Assembly (NCBI GenBank): GCA_003551985.1 | Contig: PUOB01000071.1 | Span: 1-6,602 of the forward strand | From: Desulfobacteraceae bacterium | GTDB lineage: Bacteria > Desulfobacterota > Desulfobacteria > Desulfobacterales > Desulfosalsimonadaceae | Length of the DNA: 6,602 nt | Reading direction: 5' to 3' | Part shown: piece after piece, positions 1-5,122 of the stretch | Layout of the letters: each line of letters opens with the position of its first letter | Numbering within the stretch: position 1 is the first letter of the stretch | Program-made: the position numbers and the translations under genes | Notes under the pieces: generated by a model | The model's database searches: none | Told to the model about the DNA's origin: nothing | The model's input: the letters and a program-made list of their open reading frames with translations, nothing else

Positions 1-221
1 GACACGATTTTCCCCGCTAACGCCTTCTGGTCTTCCAGGGGTGTCACCACGTAAAACCGATTGACGCCGTATGTTTTTGCAGCCCGGGCGATATCGTGGA
101 GATCCAGGTTGGTTATCGCCGATGCCAGGGTCTCGCCTTGGCGTCCCTTGACCGGGTAATGAACCAAAGCAAGGCTCAGACGGGCCGCCATATGGGCGGA
201 CGTATGTGCTTCGCTGTTCAA
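1..221 (-). CDS. SPOUT-like RNA methyltransferase, N-terminal part (runs off left edge)
   Basis: The first 73 codons of a gene that continues beyond the window. The N-terminal segment LALVHYPV, followed by [17 protein letters not shown] and RFYVVTP (residues 17-60), is the typical opening of the bacterial RNA methyltransferase domain family Methyltrn_RNA_4 (TM1570-like). These are SAM-dependent SPOUT-fold proteins of unassigned RNA substrate, commonly found next to trmD. The start chosen is TTG at 221-219, which overlaps the trmD stop (TTGA). A GGAGG at 229-233, inside the last trmD codons, sits 7 nt upstream of it. An in-frame ATG at 191-189 gives a protein 10 residues shorter and starts closer to the conserved block, but I see no Shine-Dalgarno sequence before it. 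The overlap suggests translational coupling to TrmD. In related genomes rplS and rnhB often follow, but this cannot be seen here. The family call is from memory of the motif and is fairly secure; the substrate is unknown. Confidence 0.85.
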   Translation of the reverse strand, partial: MNSEAHTSAHMAARLSLALVHYPVKGRQGETLASAITNLDLHDIARAAKTYGVNRFYVVTPLEDQKALAGKIV

Positions 222-973
222 TCGGCGTCCTCCAGAATCGTTTCCATATACCGGCGCCATTTTTGCAAAATACGCTTCTCAGCCGGCGAAAAACGCCGCT
301 TTTCCAGAAGATCCGGGCGCTTTAAAAACGTCCGGATCAGGGCGGATTCAAGCCGCCACTGTTCGACATCCCCGTGATGACCGGATAGCAGCACATCCGG
401 CACCGATTCGCCTTCAAACCGTCGCGGCCGGGTATAATGCGCGTGTTCGAGCAGCCCGTCCGAAAAAGAATCCGATTCCGGGGAGTCCTCGTTTCCAAGC
501 GCCCCCGGAATAAGGCGGGTAACCGCGTCCATAACAACCATGGCCGCAAGCTCTCCGCCGGTCAGGATATAATCACCGATGGACAGTTCGTCGTCTATAT
601 AATGTTCGTAAACCCGCTCGTCAACCCCTTCGTATCGGCCGCATACGAATATAATGCCCTTGCCGCGGGCCAGGCCCCGGGCTTCGCGCTGATCGAACCG
701 CCTGCCCTGGGGGGACAAAAGGATGGTCGTCGACCCCGGTGACGCCTTTTGGGCCGTGCGTATCGCGCCGGCAAGGGGCTCGGGCTTCATCACCATTCCG
801 GAACCGCCGCCGTAGGGCCGGTCGTCCGTGACCCGGTGCCTGCCTTCAGCGAAATCCCGGATGTCTGTCGCATCTATTGTGACGCGGCCGCTTTCAATAG
901 CCCGCCGGATAATGCCATGGGACGCAAAAGCGTCAAACATGCCGGGAAAGATCGTTAAAACCGTAAAATCCAT
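218..973 (-). CDS. trmD: tRNA (guanine37-N1)-methyltransferase TrmD
   Basis: TrmD transfers a methyl group from SAM to N1 of guanine-37, next to the anticodon, in tRNAs that read CNN-type codons; this prevents +1 frameshifting. The product is 251 aa, a normal length. Family hallmarks are visible in order: [13 protein letters not shown] at the N-terminus, [16 protein letters not shown] at 52-67, and the SAM-binding trefoil-knot segments [11 protein letters not shown] (111-121) and [13 protein letters not shown] (131-143). The catalytic pair known from E. coli/Haemophilus TrmD (Arg154/Asp169) corresponds to R153 in VTRLIPG and D168 in SDSF. HYTRP (179-183) and VLLSGHH (194-200) follow, leading into the C-terminal tRNA-binding helices. 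The ATG start at 973 is fixed by family alignment. It lies 36 nt after the rimM stop and in the same frame. Purine-rich AAGGGAAGG directly abuts the start, so the ribosome-binding spacing is unusually short. Its 3' end overlaps the next methyltransferase start. Confidence 0.98.
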   Translation of the reverse strand: MDFTVLTIFPGMFDAFASHGIIRRAIESGRVTIDATDIRDFAEGRHRVTDDRPYGGGSGMVMKPEPLAGAIRTAQKASPGSTTILLSPQGRRFDQREARGLARGKGIIFVCGRYEGVDERVYEHYIDDELSIGDYILTGGELAAMVVMDAVTRLIPGALGNEDSPESDSFSDGLLEHAHYTRPRRFEGESVPDVLLSGHHGDVEQWRLESALIRTFLKRPDLLEKRRFSPAEKRILQKWRRYMETILEDAD

Positions 974-994
974 CCTTCCCTTAGCGCCTTCCTT

Positions 995-1024
995 TTACAA
1001 ACCTTCCGGTTACAAACCTTCCGG
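995..1024 (-). repeat. 15-bp perfect tandem duplication containing the rimM stop codon
   Basis: TTACAAACCTTCCGG occurs at 995-1009 and again at 1010-1024 with no gap. On the coding strand each copy reads Pro-Glu-Gly-Leu-stop in the rimM frame, so the duplication copied the last four codons and stop of rimM into the rimM-trmD spacer. A degenerate third copy, sharing GGAAGG and a TAA, may follow at about 981-994. GGAAGG therefore recurs at 1017-1022, 1002-1007, 987-992 and 974-979, the last touching the trmD ATG. The duplication is a direct observation. A role in trmD translation is only inference. Confidence 0.9.
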
Positions 1025-1519
1025 CAGATCAACCACCATGCGGCCGCATTCAAGATCGATTTCCACAACCACCGACGCAATGGCCGGTATAAGGGTCTCG
1101 GCATCGTCTCTTTGAACGACAAACACATCATTGCTGCCGGTTTCGATCATGGATGCCACCCGGCCGATGTATTGTTCGTCTGTGCCGTATACCGCCAGCC
1201 CGATCAGGTCGCACCAGTACCACGTGTCGACATCGGTTTCAGGCAAGGCCGATCTTGGAATAAAAAGACCCGCCCCGACGATTTTTTCCGCTGCATCACG
1301 ATCGTCTATGCCCTCAAAGCAAACCCGGATAATGTTTTTGTGCGGTTTTGCCCCACGCACCGTGCAAGGGGTCAACAGCCCCTCATCCGTCCGAAGCATG
1401 ACCCGGCTTCCCGGCTCAAAAAACGTCATGTCCTCGGCCATTTTAAACACCTTAAGTTCTCCTTTGACGCCAAAGACACCTACGATTTTCCCTATCTGGA
1501 GAACCCGGCCATGATCCAT
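1010..1519 (-). CDS. rimM: Ribosome maturation factor RimM
   Basis: RimM binds ribosomal protein uS19 and assists late maturation of the 30S head domain. The product is 169 aa, a normal length, with two domains. The N-terminal RimM beta-barrel carries GKIVGVFGVKGELKV at residues 10-24 (family form G-x-I-x-x-x-H/F-G-x-x-G-E-x-K-V). The C-terminal PRC-barrel starts at WYWCDLIGL (100-108), followed by TGSNDVFVV (127-135), LIPAI (143-147) and the family-typical ending GRMVVDLPEGL. Histidine of the usual G-x-HGxxG signature is replaced by Phe (F16), which is seen in some family members. The gene begins 8 nt after the khpA stop. Only a weak purine patch (ACGGACGAA) precedes the ATG, consistent with coupling to khpA translation. 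Its stop codon lies within a tandem duplication. Confidence 0.97.
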   Translation of the reverse strand: MDHGRVLQIGKIVGVFGVKGELKVFKMAEDMTFFEPGSRVMLRTDEGLLTPCTVRGAKPHKNIIRVCFEGIDDRDAAEKIVGAGLFIPRSALPETDVDTWYWCDLIGLAVYGTDEQYIGRVASMIETGSNDVFVVQRDDAETLIPAIASVVVEIDLECGRMVVDLPEGL

Positions 1520-1527
1520 TTCGTCCG

Positions 1528-1761
1528 TTAGTCTTCTACGATTTCCAGCACAGTGCGTTTTTTAACCTTGGCGGATGCGGCGTTCAATATCGTCCGCATC
1601 GCCCTGGCGGTGCGCCCCTGTTTTCCGATCACTTTCCCCAGGTCTTCCTTGGCCACCTTAAGCTCGAGCACGGAGGTCTGGTCTCCTTCCACCTCCGTAA
1701 CCGTCACTTCATCCGGATTGTCCACAAGCGCCTTTGCAATGTAGTCGATCAGCTCTTTCAT
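1528..1761 (-). CDS. khpA: KH-domain RNA-binding protein KhpA (YlqC family)
   Basis: A 77-aa single type-II KH domain, the usual size for the family. The RNA-binding GxxG loop is GKQG at residues 46-49, inside [19 protein letters not shown] (41-59). The N-terminus [19 protein letters not shown] and C-terminus [11 protein letters not shown] are typical. In Gram-positive bacteria KhpA pairs with KhpB/Jag and influences cell division and RNA stability; in Desulfobacterota its role is untested. The position between rpsP and rimM is the conserved one for this family and supports a ribosome- or RNA-linked role. AAAGGAGA lies 8-10 nt upstream of the ATG, a good Shine-Dalgarno sequence. Unlike its neighbours it is preceded by a 135-bp gap holding an inverted repeat, so its expression may be partly uncoupled from rpsP. 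Confidence 0.95.
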   Translation of the reverse strand: MKELIDYIAKALVDNPDEVTVTEVEGDQTSVLELKVAKEDLGKVIGKQGRTARAMRTILNAASAKVKKRTVLEIVED

Positions 1762-1807
1762 AGATCCATCTCCTTTAATGGCTGCCGGGAAATTTCGAAT
1801 CGAAACC

Positions 1808-1859
1808 GTGACGACTTCGCAAAAAGTCTTCTGATCATGACTTTTTACGAGTTCATCAA
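1808..1859 (-). repeat. Imperfect inverted repeat (~21-bp arms) between rpsP and khpA
   Basis: Arms at 1808-1828 and 1839-1859 are complementary at about 16 of 21 positions around a 10-nt loop (1829-1838). The inner 8 bp (AAAAAGTC/GACTTTTT) are perfect. Three of the five mismatches become G-U or A-C in RNA of one strand or the other, so transcripts could fold into a long hairpin. It lies within the operon, 37 bp after rpsP ends. The T-rich inner stem makes it look a little like a bidirectional terminator, but no T-run follows the stem. The motif CTTTTTACGAGTTCATCAA is reminiscent of dispersed intergenic repeats I associate with Desulfobacterota genomes; that is recollection, not checked. Confidence 0.65.
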
Positions 1860-1881
1860 GCCGTGGTCAAACAAACGGCCT

Positions 1882-1896
1882 TCGCCTGCCAGGCGA
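1882..1896 (-). terminator. Small hairpin directly after rpsP stop (weak attenuator candidate)
   Basis: TCGCCTGCCAGGCGA is a perfect palindromic stem (5 bp with a 5-nt loop, up to 7 bp if compressed) starting at the base after the rpsP stop. On the transcribed strand it is followed within 6 nt by TTTGTTTG, a poor U-tract. It could slow RNA polymerase or protect the rpsP mRNA 3' end. A full terminator is unlikely because essential genes follow in the operon. Confidence 0.35.
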
Positions 1897-2160
1897 CTAT
1901 GCGGAAGGCGCAGCTGTTTTTCCGAAGCCCTCTTTCTTGAGAAGGCTCTTCACCGTGTCGGTCGGAATGGCACCCTGCTCCATCCAGTGGGCGATGCGGT
2001 CCGCTTTCAGAGAGACCTGCGCCGGTTCCACCATCGGGTTATAGGTGCCGACGTTTTCAAGAAACCGGCCGTCCCTGGGGAAACGGCTGTCCGCCACAAC
2101 GATTCTGTAAAAGGGTTTTTTCTTGGCACCATGCCTTGCCAGCCTGATTTTAACTGCCAT
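1897..2160 (-). CDS. rpsP: 30S ribosomal protein bS16
   Basis: An 87-aa basic protein of normal length for bS16, which binds 16S rRNA in the 5' domain and drives early 30S assembly. The N-terminal block [26 protein letters not shown] (given here as [11 protein letters not shown] and [13 protein letters not shown]), then [12 protein letters not shown] (31-42), and the helix [19 protein letters not shown] (52-70) are diagnostic. The last residues (KTAAPSA) are the usual variable tail. AAAAGGAGA just after the ffh stop provides a strong Shine-Dalgarno sequence about 8 nt before the ATG. The gene starts 14 nt after ffh ends, consistent with co-transcription. Confidence 0.98.
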   Translation of the reverse strand: MAVKIRLARHGAKKKPFYRIVVADSRFPRDGRFLENVGTYNPMVEPAQVSLKADRIAHWMEQGAIPTDTVKSLLKKEGFGKTAAPSA

Positions 2161-2174
2161 TTATCGCTCTCCTT

Positions 2175-3509
2175 TTAGAAAGGCATCATGCCGCGGGGCA
2201 TCCCGCGCATTTTGCCGCCCTTGTTAATCTTCTTGAGCATTTTCAAGATCTGGTTATAATTCTTCAACAGTTTATTGACGTCCTGGACCGTCGTTCCGCT
2301 CCCCCTGGCAATCCGCTTTCGGCGGCTGCCGTTGATGATGTTGTGGTAACGTCGCTCGGCCGGCGTCATGGAGTTGATGATCGCCTCGATCCGCACGAGC
2401 TCCCTGTCATCCACGTCAACATTTTTCAACTGCTTGCTTTTGCCGATGCCGGGTATCATTTTGAGCAGATCGCCGACGGACCCCATCTTTCGCACCGACG
2501 ACATCTGGTCGCGGAAGTCCTCAAGGGTGAACTCGTTCTTCTTGAGTTTTTTCTCCAGTGCCGCCGCATCTTTTTCATCCACCACCCCCTGGGCTTTTTC
2601 AATAAAGGAGAGCATATCCCCCATATTGAGGATTCGGGAAGCCATGCGGTCCGGATGAAACTTTTCCAGGGCGCCGGATTTTTCCCCGACGCCAACAAAT
2701 TTTATCGGCTTTCCGGTCACGGCCCTGATGGACAGGGCCGCACCGCCTCTGGCGTCGCCGTCCATCTTGGTCAGAACCACGCCGCCGATATCGAGTCGCT
2801 CGTCAAAAGACCGGGCGATATTGACCGCGTCCTGACCGGTCATGGCATCGGCCACCAGCAGAATATCCGAGGGTTTGACCGTTTTTTTGATTTCCGAGAG
2901 CTCTTCCATGAGCGCCTCGTCCATGTGCAGCCTGCCCGCCGTGTCATACACCAGCGTATCGCAGCCTTCTTCGGCGGCGGCCTTTTTGGCCTGCCGGGCG
3001 ATATTGACGGGCTGCATATCCGTTTTCGAATCAAAAACCGGTACGGAAAGCTGGCCGCCCAGTTTTTGCAACTGGTCGATGGCAGCGGGCCGGTGAACAT
3101 CCACCGGCACCAGGTACGGTTTGCGCCCCTCCTTGCGGAGGTAAACAGCGAGTTTTCCGGCAGTGGTGGTCTTCCCGGATCCCTGCAGGCCCACCAGCAT
3201 GATCGACGCCGGGGCCGGGCCGGACAAGTCAAGGTCCTCGTTTTCCGAGCCCATCAGCGCGGTAAGTTCCTCGTTTACGATCTTGATCACCTGCTGGGCA
3301 GGCGTCAGGCTCGACATCACCTCGCGGCCCACCGCCCGCTGCCGGATACCGGCGATCAAGTCCTTGACCACTTTGTAGTGGGCATCGGCCTCGAGAAGCG
3401 CCATACGGACTTCCCGAAGGCCCTCCTCGATATTTTTCTCGTTGAGCTTGCCGTGCCCTTTGAGCTTTTTAAAGGTGCTGTTCAGTTTGTCGCTTAAATT
3501 ATCAAACAT
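2175..3509 (-). CDS. ffh: Signal recognition particle GTPase Ffh
   Basis: Ffh binds 4.5S RNA and signal sequences emerging from the ribosome, then docks with FtsY to deliver inner-membrane and some exported proteins. The product is 444 aa, a normal length. The N domain runs to about residue 90 (ALLEADAHYKVVKD at 37-50). The G domain has the P-loop GLQGSGKTT (107-115), the insertion-box region VDVHRPAAIDQL (137-148), DTAGR (189-193), TKMDGDARGG (247-256) and GVGE (273-276). The methionine-rich M domain includes the finger loop MGSVGDLLKMIPG (342-354) and the RNA-binding SRRKRIARGSGTTVQDVN (395-412). It ends with a Met/Gly tail GKMRGMPRGMMPF. It is the first gene of the operon. No clear Shine-Dalgarno sequence is visible in the 20 nt before the ATG; the start rests on family alignment (MFDNLSDKL). 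The 4.5S RNA gene itself is not in this window. Confidence 0.98.
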   Translation of the reverse strand: MFDNLSDKLNSTFKKLKGHGKLNEKNIEEGLREVRMALLEADAHYKVVKDLIAGIRQRAVGREVMSSLTPAQQVIKIVNEELTALMGSENEDLDLSGPAPASIMLVGLQGSGKTTTAGKLAVYLRKEGRKPYLVPVDVHRPAAIDQLQKLGGQLSVPVFDSKTDMQPVNIARQAKKAAAEEGCDTLVYDTAGRLHMDEALMEELSEIKKTVKPSDILLVADAMTGQDAVNIARSFDERLDIGGVVLTKMDGDARGGAALSIRAVTGKPIKFVGVGEKSGALEKFHPDRMASRILNMGDMLSFIEKAQGVVDEKDAAALEKKLKKNEFTLEDFRDQMSSVRKMGSVGDLLKMIPGIGKSKQLKNVDVDDRELVRIEAIINSMTPAERRYHNIINGSRRKRIARGSGTTVQDVNKLLKNYNQILKMLKKINKGGKMRGMPRGMMPF

Positions 3510-3557
3510 AGCGCGGTATCTGCTGAATCCAACATTTTTACCATATTGTCGTCCATG

Positions 3558-3566
3558 ATTATATCA
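3558..3566 (-). promoter_or_regulatory. Extended -10 promoter element upstream of ffh
   Basis: On the minus strand this reads TGATATAAT, a perfect extended -10 (TGN plus TATAAT). Initiation about 7 nt downstream would give a leader of roughly 40 nt before the ffh start. A CTGACA lies upstream but with only a 13-bp spacer, too short for a -35, consistent with an extended -10 promoter that does not need one. An alternative reading uses TTGATA as a -35 with a poorer -10 (TATGGT) 16 bp downstream. Confidence 0.55.
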
Positions 3567-3572
3567 AAACGA

Positions 3573-3603
3573 ATCTTGTCAGATTAATATTTACATCTTG
3601 TCA
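3573..3603. repeat. 9-bp direct repeat, 22-bp period, in ffh promoter region
   Basis: ATCTTGTCA occurs at 3573-3581 and 3595-3603. The 22-bp period is two helical turns, which would place two copies of a regulator on one face of the DNA. The first copy sits just upstream of the extended -10; the second overlaps the upstream promoter's spacer. A further TGTCA (3604-3608) follows directly after the second copy. The TGTCA core resembles a PhoB half-site, but the normal 11-bp intermediate copy is absent, so no regulator is named. Confidence 0.5.
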
Positions 3604-3609
3604 TGTCAA
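3581..3609 (-). promoter_or_regulatory. Second candidate sigma70 promoter upstream of ffh
   Basis: On the minus strand a perfect -35 hexamer TTGACA (3604-3609) is followed after 17 bp by TAATCT (3581-3586), a mediocre -10. Immediately upstream is a strongly AT-rich stretch (about 3611-3640) resembling an UP element. The exact -35 and correct spacing make a promoter plausible; the weak -10 keeps confidence moderate. If both this and the extended -10 are used, the operon has tandem promoters about 23 bp apart. Confidence 0.45.
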
Positions 3610-3622
3610 GCACAATGATTTA

Positions 3623-3640
3623 CTATAAATATTTTTATAG
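3623..3640. repeat. AT-rich palindrome upstream of ffh promoters
   Basis: CTATAAA (3623-3629) and TTTATAG (3634-3640) form a perfect inverted repeat around TATT. It lies about 14 bp upstream of the TTGACA hexamer, where an UP element or an upstream activator site would be expected, and abuts the GC-rich inverted repeat. Confidence 0.5.
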
Positions 3641-3653
3641 GTTCAATTCCATT

Positions 3654-3735
3654 TAGCCGGGTGGCCGGTGCCGCCCTCAGCAACCGTGCGGTGCCCGCCC
3701 GATGTTGCTCACGGGCGGCCCCGGCCGCCCGGCTA
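3654..3735. repeat. ~80-bp GC-rich near-perfect inverted repeat bounded by TA
   Basis: The left arm (3655-3684) begins AGCCGGGTGGCCGGTGCC. The right arm (3704-3734) ends GGCCGCCCGGCT. They are complementary over 30-31 nt with only two substitutions, one 1-nt bulge and one further mismatch near the loop. The 19-nt loop (3685-3703) itself contains a mini-hairpin, GCGG-TGC-CCGC (3688-3698). TA flanks both ends, and weaker pairing of CAATT (3644-3648) with AATTG (3739-3743) extends the stem outward. The element is very GC-rich within AT-rich DNA. No T-run follows it on either strand and it sits between divergent genes, so it is not a simple terminator. It could be a small non-autonomous mobile element (TA is the target of IS630/mariner-type elements), a REP-like unit, or a structured RNA. 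Confidence 0.85.
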
Positions 3736-3780
3736 TGAAATTGGTCATTTATATAAGGTCAAAAGCCGGCGCCAATAAAG

Positions 3781-3838
3781 CCGGTTACCCTGATCTCCGG
3801 CATACAAAAGGCCGTACAAAATGATCAATGTAAACCGG
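3781..3838. other. Nested three-helix inverted repeat (possible structured RNA or leader)
   Basis: Three complementary pairs nest in the correct order. CCGGTTAC (3781-3788) pairs with GTAAACCGG (3830-3838, one bulged A); TGATC (3791-3795) with GATCA (3823-3827); CGGC (3798-3801) with GCCG (3811-3814). The apical loop and the asymmetric internal loop both display the same heptamer TACAAAA (3803-3809 and 3815-3821). A further small hairpin, CGGG-TGTCG-CCCG (3846-3858), follows. It is 130 nt upstream of rlmN. The pairings are visible; transcription and function are inference. Confidence 0.45.
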
Positions 3839-3887
3839 TTGGTGCCGGGTGTCGCCCGAAAAAATCAGCCTTTGAATTCAAGTACGC

Positions 3888-3959
3888 GGGATTAACAATA
3901 TGACCCCGCCGTTTACGAAGCCGTCAATAATACCCTGTTATTATAGTGGGGATTAACAA
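3888..3959 (+). repeat. 11-bp direct repeat flanking the rlmN promoter region
   Basis: GGGATTAACAA occurs at 3888-3898 and 3949-3959, offset 61 bp. The second copy lies just before the rlmN start and about at the predicted transcription start. It may be a pair of regulator sites or a remnant of a local duplication; the sequences between and around the copies are otherwise not similar. Confidence 0.5.
3936..3944 (+). promoter_or_regulatory. Extended -10 candidate for rlmN
   Basis: TGTTATTAT is an extended -10 (TGN plus TATTAT, one mismatch to TATAAT). An overlapping hexamer TATAGT (3942-3947) is an alternative. No good -35 is present at 16-18 bp. The element also forms the right arm of a short inverted repeat (ATAATA 3927-3932 with TATTAT 3939-3944), a possible operator. 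Initiation near 3951 would leave a leader of only about 16 nt. Confidence 0.4.
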
Positions 3960-3967
3960 CGCAGGCA

Positions 3968-5026
3968 ATGAAAAAAGCCATACAAGAGGCAGAAAAAACA
4001 GATATCACCGAACTGAGCCGCGATCAGCTGTCAGCATGGTTTGAATCGGAAGGGATGCGCGCTTTCCGCGCGGATCAGGTCATGCGGTGGATATACGGCC
4101 GGAAAGCCGCCGCTTTTGAGGATATGACCAATATCGCCAAATCCGTGCGCGACCAGTTGTCACGCCATTTCACGATCCGTCCACTCGCCGTCGCCGATGA
4201 CCGGAGCGCGCCTGACGGCACCCGCAAACTTGCATTTTCGCTTGCGGACGAAAACCGCATCGAAAGCGTACTGATCGGCGAAAAAGACCATTATACCCTG
4301 TGCATTTCCACGCAGGCCGGATGCGCCCTGGGATGCACTTTCTGCATGACCGCAAAAAACGGACTGATAAGGAACCTCACGCCGGGGGAAATGATCGGAC
4401 AGGTCATGGCGGCACAGCGGATGTGCCCGGAGGACAAACCCCTGACCAATATCGTACTCATGGGCATGGGCGAGCCCCTTGCCAACTACGAAAACGTCAT
4501 GCAGGCCCTGGACATCATCACCGATGCCGACAACGGGCTTAAATTCGCCGCCCGCCGGATCACCTTGTCTACAGCCGGAATTGCCCCGAAAATCGCCGCC
4601 ATTGCGAAAGAAACCAAGGTCAGGCTGGCGATTTCCCTCAATGCGCCGGACAATGCCACCCGCAGCCGCCTTATGCCCATAAACAGGACCTACCCCATCG
4701 AAACACTCCTGGACGCCTGCCGGGTTTACGCCCGCGCGCACCGGGACCGGATCACCTTTGAATACATTCTGATAAAAGGCGTCAACGACTCGCCCGAACA
4801 TGCCGTAAAACTGGCGAAGCTGCTGGCGCCCATTCGCGGAAAAGTCAACCTCATTCCCTTCAATTCCCACGAGGGATCCGTCTACGAGCGACCGGACATG
4901 CAAACCATCGAGGCATTTCATGCCATTTTGATCGAAAGGCACTGCACCACGATGATCCGCTGGAGCAAGGGGGACGAGATCTCCGCCGCATGCGGACAAC
5001 TCGCGGCAGGCAAAAAGGCGGGATAA
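3968..5026 (+). CDS. rlmN: Dual-specificity RNA methyltransferase RlmN (23S rRNA A2503 / tRNA A37)
   Basis: RlmN is a radical-SAM enzyme that methylates C2 of adenosine 2503 in 23S rRNA and A37 in some tRNAs, aiding translational accuracy. The product is 352 aa, normal for the family. An N-terminal accessory domain (about 12-80, with FRADQVMRWIYGR at 33-45) precedes the radical-SAM barrel. The 4Fe-4S cluster cysteines are C119, C123 and C126 in CALGCTFCMT. The SAM-contacting MGMGEPLANY is at 165-174, and ISLNAPDNATRSRLMPINR at 222-240. The C-terminal RWSKGDEISAACGQL (331-345) carries C342, matching the cysteine that forms the methyl-transfer intermediate; C119-C126 and C342 are all present, so the enzyme should be active. 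The ribosome-binding site is weak (GCAGG only 2 nt from the ATG). The gene is divergent from ffh, appears to be a single-gene unit, and converges on the porin gene. Confidence 0.97.
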   Translation: MKKAIQEAEKTDITELSRDQLSAWFESEGMRAFRADQVMRWIYGRKAAAFEDMTNIAKSVRDQLSRHFTIRPLAVADDRSAPDGTRKLAFSLADENRIESVLIGEKDHYTLCISTQAGCALGCTFCMTAKNGLIRNLTPGEMIGQVMAAQRMCPEDKPLTNIVLMGMGEPLANYENVMQALDIITDADNGLKFAARRITLSTAGIAPKIAAIAKETKVRLAISLNAPDNATRSRLMPINRTYPIETLLDACRVYARAHRDRITFEYILIKGVNDSPEHAVKLAKLLAPIRGKVNLIPFNSHEGSVYERPDMQTIEAFHAILIERHCTTMIRWSKGDEISAACGQLAAGKKAG

Positions 5027-5052
5027 ACATCGGGACAGCGGCCGGAGCCGAA

Positions 5053-5085
5053 AAAGCCCGGCCGGGTCATGCCCGGCCGGGCTTT
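5053..5085. terminator. Bidirectional intrinsic terminator between rlmN and the porin gene
   Basis: AAAGCCCGGCCGGG (5053-5066) and CCCGGCCGGGCTTT (5072-5085) form a perfect 14-bp stem with a 5-nt loop. On the minus strand the hairpin is followed by TTTTT, so it should terminate the porin transcript well. On the plus strand the trailing run is only TTT, weaker but adequate with so stable a stem. It lies 27 bp past the rlmN stop and 38 bp past the porin stop, as expected for convergent genes. Confidence 0.9.
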
Positions 5086-5122
5086 CGCATTGCAACTGGG
5101 CACAGCGCGGGTAAACCGTCCG

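Noticed and set aside
1837..2178. A 113-codon plus-strand frame beginning MTFYEFIKP opposite rpsP.
   Set aside because: It starts inside the inverted repeat and runs antisense through rpsP; a spurious ORF.
2343..3497. A 384-codon open frame on the plus strand opposite ffh.
   Set aside because: It is the antisense shadow of ffh; its sequence shows no recognisable domain and ffh is unambiguous.
3641..3651. GGTTCAATTCC resembles a tRNA T-arm.
   Set aside because: The flanking bases pair poorly as a T-stem, and no acceptor stem, anticodon arm or CCA end can be assembled around it.
3655..3734. The GC-rich hairpin as the 4.5S (SRP) RNA gene, given its place next to ffh.
   Set aside because: Neither strand contains the conserved SRP RNA apical motif (GGAAGGNAGCAGCC-like), and the overall fold is a simple palindrome.
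3735..3824. A 29-codon plus-strand ORF (starting MKLVIYIRSKAG) directly after the GC-rich inverted repeat.
   Set aside because: The ATG lies at the base of the hairpin with no Shine-Dalgarno sequence, the product is not recognised, and its end lies within the second structured element. A chance ORF is the simpler reading.
3900..3956. An 18-codon plus-strand ORF (MTPPFTKPSIIPCYYSGD) just upstream of rlmN, a possible leader peptide.
   Set aside because: No Shine-Dalgarno sequence, and it spans the predicted rlmN -10 element, so it would not be on the transcript from that promoter.
4160..5095. A 311-codon open frame on the minus strand opposite rlmN.
   Set aside because: Antisense shadow of rlmN caused by high GC content; it crosses the terminator hairpin and has no recognisable domain.
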